DNA of 64,000 nucleotides from CAZLMG01 sp964560765 (GTDB taxonomy: Bacteria; Bdellovibrionota_B; Oligoflexia; Oligoflexales; CAZLMG01), in contig CAZLMG010000021.1 of NCBI GenBank assembly GCA_964560765.1, forward strand, positions 4,995-68,994, written 5' to 3'. The stretch's first letter is position 1. Each line of letters begins with the position of its first letter. Below are positions 60,797 to 64,000 of the stretch, piece by piece. The position numbers were made by a program, and so were the translations under genes. The notes under the pieces are model-generated. The model had not been told where the DNA came from and made no database searches. It saw only the letters and a list, made by a program, of their open reading frames with translations.

Positions 60797-61576
60797 CTAC
60801 CAGCGCAGCTCCCACTGCAGCATTGTCGGCGAACCACCACTGAAAGCCACTTCATGGCCCTTTGTCGGCGCACCCCTGAACACATGATAAGTAAACACCG
60901 CCGAAGCGGCGCCCAAAGCTCCACCCGCCACAACATCCGTCAGATGATGTTTGTTGGCCGCGATACGCAAGTATGCCGTCAGCGCTGCCGTTCCCCAAGC
61001 CCACGGCGCAAAAGGGGCACAAGGATCCGCTAATAGAGTGCACATGGTCGCCGCCAAAAACGCATGCGATGAGTGCCCAGAAGGAAACGACCGATACGCA
61101 TCAAACGAATCCTGGTCAGTACGAGTCGCATAGGGGCGAGGCCGCCCAAACCACGCCTTGAGCCCCTTCGTGGCGAAATCATTGAAAGCCGCGCCATGCA
61201 CCACGAGGCGCAAATCGTTCCACTTTTTTGCACGTCCAGAGCCGACCATCGCCAGCGCAAACGTGCTGAGAAATGCGCTATCTGAAGCGAGAGACAGCCT
61301 GGCACTGCGTTGCCCCGAACCGTACGACCCAGACCCCCAGACGGGATCCACATGCCGGTGAAAGGCTCGATCGACCCCGTCGCTTGGAAAACTCTCCATC
61401 GGCGTCGGTCGGCCGGTCGCCTGCTCGATCCACACCCCAGCGCCGAAAAAGCCGACATCCCACACCAGTGGCCCAACCCACTCCAGCGTCTCGGCGCGAG
61501 CGGCTGCACCAAAGATCGACAGCGATAGTACGAAAGCAATGACCCACTGATGCATGAGATCCGCAAGAGTTCTCAA
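60797..61576 (-). CDS. PAP2-family phosphatase
   Basis: 259 aa. Signal peptide or N-terminal helix (WVIAFVLSLSIFGAAARA). The three phosphatase motifs are present: KAWFGRPRP, PSGHSSH and RIAANKHHLTD (catalytic His). PAP2 enzymes remove phosphate from lipids such as phosphatidic acid or undecaprenyl pyrophosphate; the protein is short of the six helices of integral members and may be periplasmic. The TTG at 61576 overlaps the stop of the upstream methyltransferase, with AGAGGTG 7 bases before; ATG 61555 is the alternative. Confidence 0.85.
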   Translation of the reverse strand: MRTLADLMHQWVIAFVLSLSIFGAAARAETLEWVGPLVWDVGFFGAGVWIEQATGRPTPMESFPSDGVDRAFHRHVDPVWGSGSYGSGQRSARLSLASDSAFLSTFALAMVGSGRAKKWNDLRLVVHGAAFNDFATKGLKAWFGRPRPYATRTDQDSFDAYRSFPSGHSSHAFLAATMCTLLADPCAPFAPWAWGTAALTAYLRIAANKHHLTDVVAGGALGAASAVFTYHVFRGAPTKGHEVAFSGGSPTMLQWELRW

Positions 61577-62370
61577 TATTGCACCTCTGCATAGCGTTCA
61601 CGCAATCCGTGCAGCAACACGCCGGCAGCTACAGCTGCATTCAAGCTATCAATTCCGGGGGCTAACTGAATCTCGACGGTAGCATCGCAAAGCCCACGCA
61701 GACCTTCGCTAATACCTTGATCTTCGTTGCCGATGATGAGCGCATACGGGCGATCGATCCGCACCTGCCGCATGGGCAGGGAGCCTGGCCATCGCCCAGC
61801 CGCCAGCAGCACATAACCTCGCGATTTCAATTCTTCGGCGATAGCTATGCTGGACCGTCCATGAAACGTCGGAATGCAAAAAACGCTACCCATGGATACA
61901 CGAATGCTGCGCCGGACAAACGGACTGCAGCAGGTTTCGTCCAGCACCAATCCGCCATAGCCAAAAGCATGACAACAGCGAACGATGGCACCAACATTCT
62001 GGGTATCTGTTACATTTTCGAGCAAGACCAGCGGGCCATTCATCTCTGCGAGTGGCGTTGATGGCATACGCTCGGCAACGGCCATGATTCCTTGATGAAT
62101 GCGGTGCCCGACAATCTGCATCATCATCGAGGTCGATGCTAAATAGAACGCGCAATCGGCTTGTGTCTGCAAAAGATCCCAATTTCGCCGATAGTGGGAT
62201 TCTGTGGCCAACACCGCCCGCAGCCGCACGCCGCGCTTGATCGCACGCCGAACAACTTTCTCGCTATCGATGACCATCTCATTTTGGGGTTTAAAGGCAG
62301 TCTCGCGCCGTAACGCAAAGCGCTCGACACGAGAGTCCGCAACTTCGGTAACTGCAATGACTTCATCCAT
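61573..62370 (-). CDS. SpoU/TrmH-family RNA 2'-O-methyltransferase
   Basis: 265 aa. The N-terminal substrate-binding part is followed by the SPOUT knot: motif 1 LENVTDTQNVGAIVRCCHAFG, motif 2 IIGNEDQGIS and motif 3 SLNAAVAAGVLLHGL. These enzymes methylate the ribose 2'-O of rRNA or tRNA using S-adenosylmethionine. The target cannot be told. The ATG at 62370 is one option; a GTG at 62428-62430 would add 20 basic residues. Translationally coupled to the PAP2 gene downstream (TTGA overlap). Confidence 0.9.
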   Translation of the reverse strand: MDEVIAVTEVADSRVERFALRRETAFKPQNEMVIDSEKVVRRAIKRGVRLRAVLATESHYRRNWDLLQTQADCAFYLASTSMMMQIVGHRIHQGIMAVAERMPSTPLAEMNGPLVLLENVTDTQNVGAIVRCCHAFGYGGLVLDETCCSPFVRRSIRVSMGSVFCIPTFHGRSSIAIAEELKSRGYVLLAAGRWPGSLPMRQVRIDRPYALIIGNEDQGISEGLRGLCDATVEIQLAPGIDSLNAAVAAGVLLHGLRERYAEVQY

Positions 62371-62494
62371 AGTTCTCAATAGATACCGCCCAATCCACCG
62401 GCAGCTGAGCCGCCGCAAGACATACCGCACTTCGACCCTAACGTGGTAGAATCCTCCATACCTTGATCATAATGATTTGGAAAGCGGAGAACCC

Positions 62495-63952
62495 ATGCGT
62501 TTTGGCAAAACACTGGTTCGGATGATGCTCGCGCTTAGCTTCTGTGCTTGTCAGTCCAAGCAACCCTCTGCAACCGACGCTGGTGACTCAAGACTGCAAG
62601 AGCAATCGGCATGTCGGCAAGGCCTCAGCAAAGGCGACTTGAGCGGCCAAGAGTCATTCGCCAAGAGCAGCGACTGCCTCTTCAATCGCGACGTACATAC
62701 CGTGCGCATCCGCTTGCACGGGCTGACCTTTGAAAAGGCCCTGAGTGCCTGCTGGCAGAAAGTTAAGGGCTATGGGCATGTGAAGGAGGTAAACTTCGAT
62801 GGAATTTCCATCTACGATGCCGGCATCAAAACTCGCGGCAACACCTCGAGGTGCAACGAAAAACGACAATTTCGCCTGAATTTTGCCATCAAGAAAGCAT
62901 ATGCGGCCGATGGGCCGGATTTAAAATTTGGAGACAAGTACGAGGGACGGCGATTGCATGGCGTCAGCAGCGTCAACCTCCGGGCTAGCGCCAACGATCC
63001 AACCCTAGCCAGAGAACGCCTCTCGAGCCAAATATTTAACGAAGTCGAAGCCCTAGCCCCCACCGCCCGCCGTGGCGGCTTGGCCCCACGCGCCTCCTAC
63101 GCCCGCGTTTACGTTACCTACGAACAGCGCCAGCCCGAGGGACGGTTTCAGACACGGCTCGAGGACGGCTACTACTACGACTACAAAGGGCTCTATCATC
63201 TTGTTGAAGAGTTGGACGATATCTTCTTGGCGTCCCGATTTGCGGGGGCACGGGTTGAAGTACCTGGATCTTTGGTTCAAGCCAACCTTGGCGGCGCCAC
63301 GCTTCGACCAGGCAGTTATTCGCGCCAACACTACGAGCTAAGCTACATGAATGGAAAGTCCGTTGATGAGGAGGACGAAAAGGAATTGAAGCAGGGCGAC
63401 AACATGATCAAGAAGCTCATCACCGATTTGGAGTCGGCCCGCAGTGAGAAGGATCTGGCAAAGTTTCTCGATATCGATAACATCGTCAATTATACGGCGG
63501 CATCATTGCTCAGTGGCCACTGGGACAGCTTGCTGGCCAACGGTAACAACGACATATTATGGCTCAACGGTGACAGCAAAAAGTGGCAGCTCATCGCCTG
63601 GGATCTCGACAACACCTTTGGTGCTGGTGACTGGGGCGCGCATTTGACCCCTGACATGAACATCTACAACATCGGCAAGGGCGATCGACCGCTCTTTGAT
63701 ACGGTATTTGCTCCGCGGAATCCCAATTTCCGCGCCAAGCTCAAGCAGAGGCTGCGGGCGTTGCTTTTTGGCGCTGGTACCGATCGTGCGCCATTCTTTG
63801 CGAAAGATGCGACTACCGGGCGCATCGTCGACCTTCGCAATTTTATCGAATCGATTTCGTTACCGGATGATCGATTCAACGGCCATGCTTTTGAAGATTT
63901 GTTCTATTGGTCGAACTCGCAATTTGACCGGATTGCGCCCCAATTGAACTAG
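62495..63952 (+). CDS. CotH-like kinase-fold lipoprotein
   Basis: 485 aa. Lipoprotein signal (ALSFCAC with Cys19 as lipid site). The CotH pattern is visible: GIKTRGNTSRCNEKRQFRLNF, KGLYHLVEELDDIFLASRF, NYTAASLLSGHWDSLLANGNND, and the metal-binding WDLDNTFGAG. CotH proteins of Bacillus spores are protein kinases, and fungal ones are invasins; many bacterial lipoproteins of this family are uncharacterised. Position outside the inner membrane would need an ATP source there. GGAG lies 7 bases before the ATG. The following 48 bases to the window edge hold no recognisable feature. Confidence 0.75.
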   Translation: MRFGKTLVRMMLALSFCACQSKQPSATDAGDSRLQEQSACRQGLSKGDLSGQESFAKSSDCLFNRDVHTVRIRLHGLTFEKALSACWQKVKGYGHVKEVNFDGISIYDAGIKTRGNTSRCNEKRQFRLNFAIKKAYAADGPDLKFGDKYEGRRLHGVSSVNLRASANDPTLARERLSSQIFNEVEALAPTARRGGLAPRASYARVYVTYEQRQPEGRFQTRLEDGYYYDYKGLYHLVEELDDIFLASRFAGARVEVPGSLVQANLGGATLRPGSYSRQHYELSYMNGKSVDEEDEKELKQGDNMIKKLITDLESARSEKDLAKFLDIDNIVNYTAASLLSGHWDSLLANGNNDILWLNGDSKKWQLIAWDLDNTFGAGDWGAHLTPDMNIYNIGKGDRPLFDTVFAPRNPNFRAKLKQRLRALLFGAGTDRAPFFAKDATTGRIVDLRNFIESISLPDDRFNGHAFEDLFYWSNSQFDRIAPQLN

Positions 63953-64000
63953 GGCCTGTCCCTGTTTACTGGTCAGCTAAGCAGCCACTGCAACCAGTGT

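Noticed and set aside
63953..64000. Possible end of a minus-strand gene at the right edge
   Set aside because: One frame gives seven small residues before a stop, too little to support a gene; a loose ACTGGT/ACCAGT repeat there is also not convincing.

Overview
The window reads as one stretch of a Gram-negative, probably motile bacterium of about 50-55% GC, densely coded, with ATG, GTG and TTG starts and good Shine-Dalgarno sequences. Many secreted proteins and lipoproteins, TPR/receiver proteins, a TPR protein fused to a winged-helix domain, a diderm-type beta-barrel and an NTT-like transporter suggest a Bdellovibrionota/Oligoflexia-type or 'deltaproteobacterial' lineage. That placement is inference, because no rRNA or universal marker lies here. 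I saw no tRNA, rRNA, CRISPR array, transposase or phage gene.

Left part (1-17.3 kb), mostly housekeeping and envelope genes: the start of a lipoprotein leaving the left edge, a receiver-like/TPR protein, a GMP reductase-like enzyme, an operon led by a degenerate M50-type membrane protein carrying two cyclic-nucleotide-binding domains, START and DUF2141 secreted proteins, a TIGR01777 epimerase/SRPBCC fusion, phenylalanine hydroxylase behind two matching inverted repeats, an M14 carboxypeptidase, an MscS channel, a winged-helix/TPR regulator with likely autoregulatory direct repeats, N-formylglutamate amidohydrolase and a DUF318-type permease.

Two paralogous surface loci stand out. Locus A (17.3-25.0 kb) and locus B (48.5-55.8 kb), both on the minus strand, each encode a giant lipoprotein (1995 and 1462 aa) with a long shared N-terminal region and tandem PKD/Ig-like repeats, followed by a secreted Cys-containing companion (549 and 536 aa). 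The companions share many short motifs in the same order. Locus B adds a type IV pilin-like protein, a small acidic lipoprotein and a one-TM protein upstream. I do not recognise this pair as a named system; it is the main candidate for an undescribed surface apparatus.

Between the loci (25.6-48.5 kb) lie a purple-acid-phosphatase-like enzyme, a second receiver-like/TPR protein with a strong promoter, Fe superoxide dismutase, an EEP-family membrane protein, a beta-barrel, and then a large chemosensory cluster. A divergent pair (cheY and a CheZ-like protein) faces a long rightward set: a sensor-less MCP behind a near-consensus sigma-28 promoter, a receiver-DHp protein lacking an ATPase domain, a REC-HPt-CheA hybrid, a CheA-REC hybrid, CheW, CheB, an MshEN-like/degenerate-HPt protein, CheY, CheR, an HPt-REC protein and a 907-aa HEAT-repeat protein. 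Spacings and ATGA overlaps indicate one transcription unit.

Right end (56-64 kb): an NTT-like transporter, a malic enzyme with an ACT-like N-terminus, a lipoprotein, a third receiver-like/TPR protein, a PAP2 phosphatase coupled to a SpoU-type RNA methyltransferase, and a CotH-like lipoprotein.
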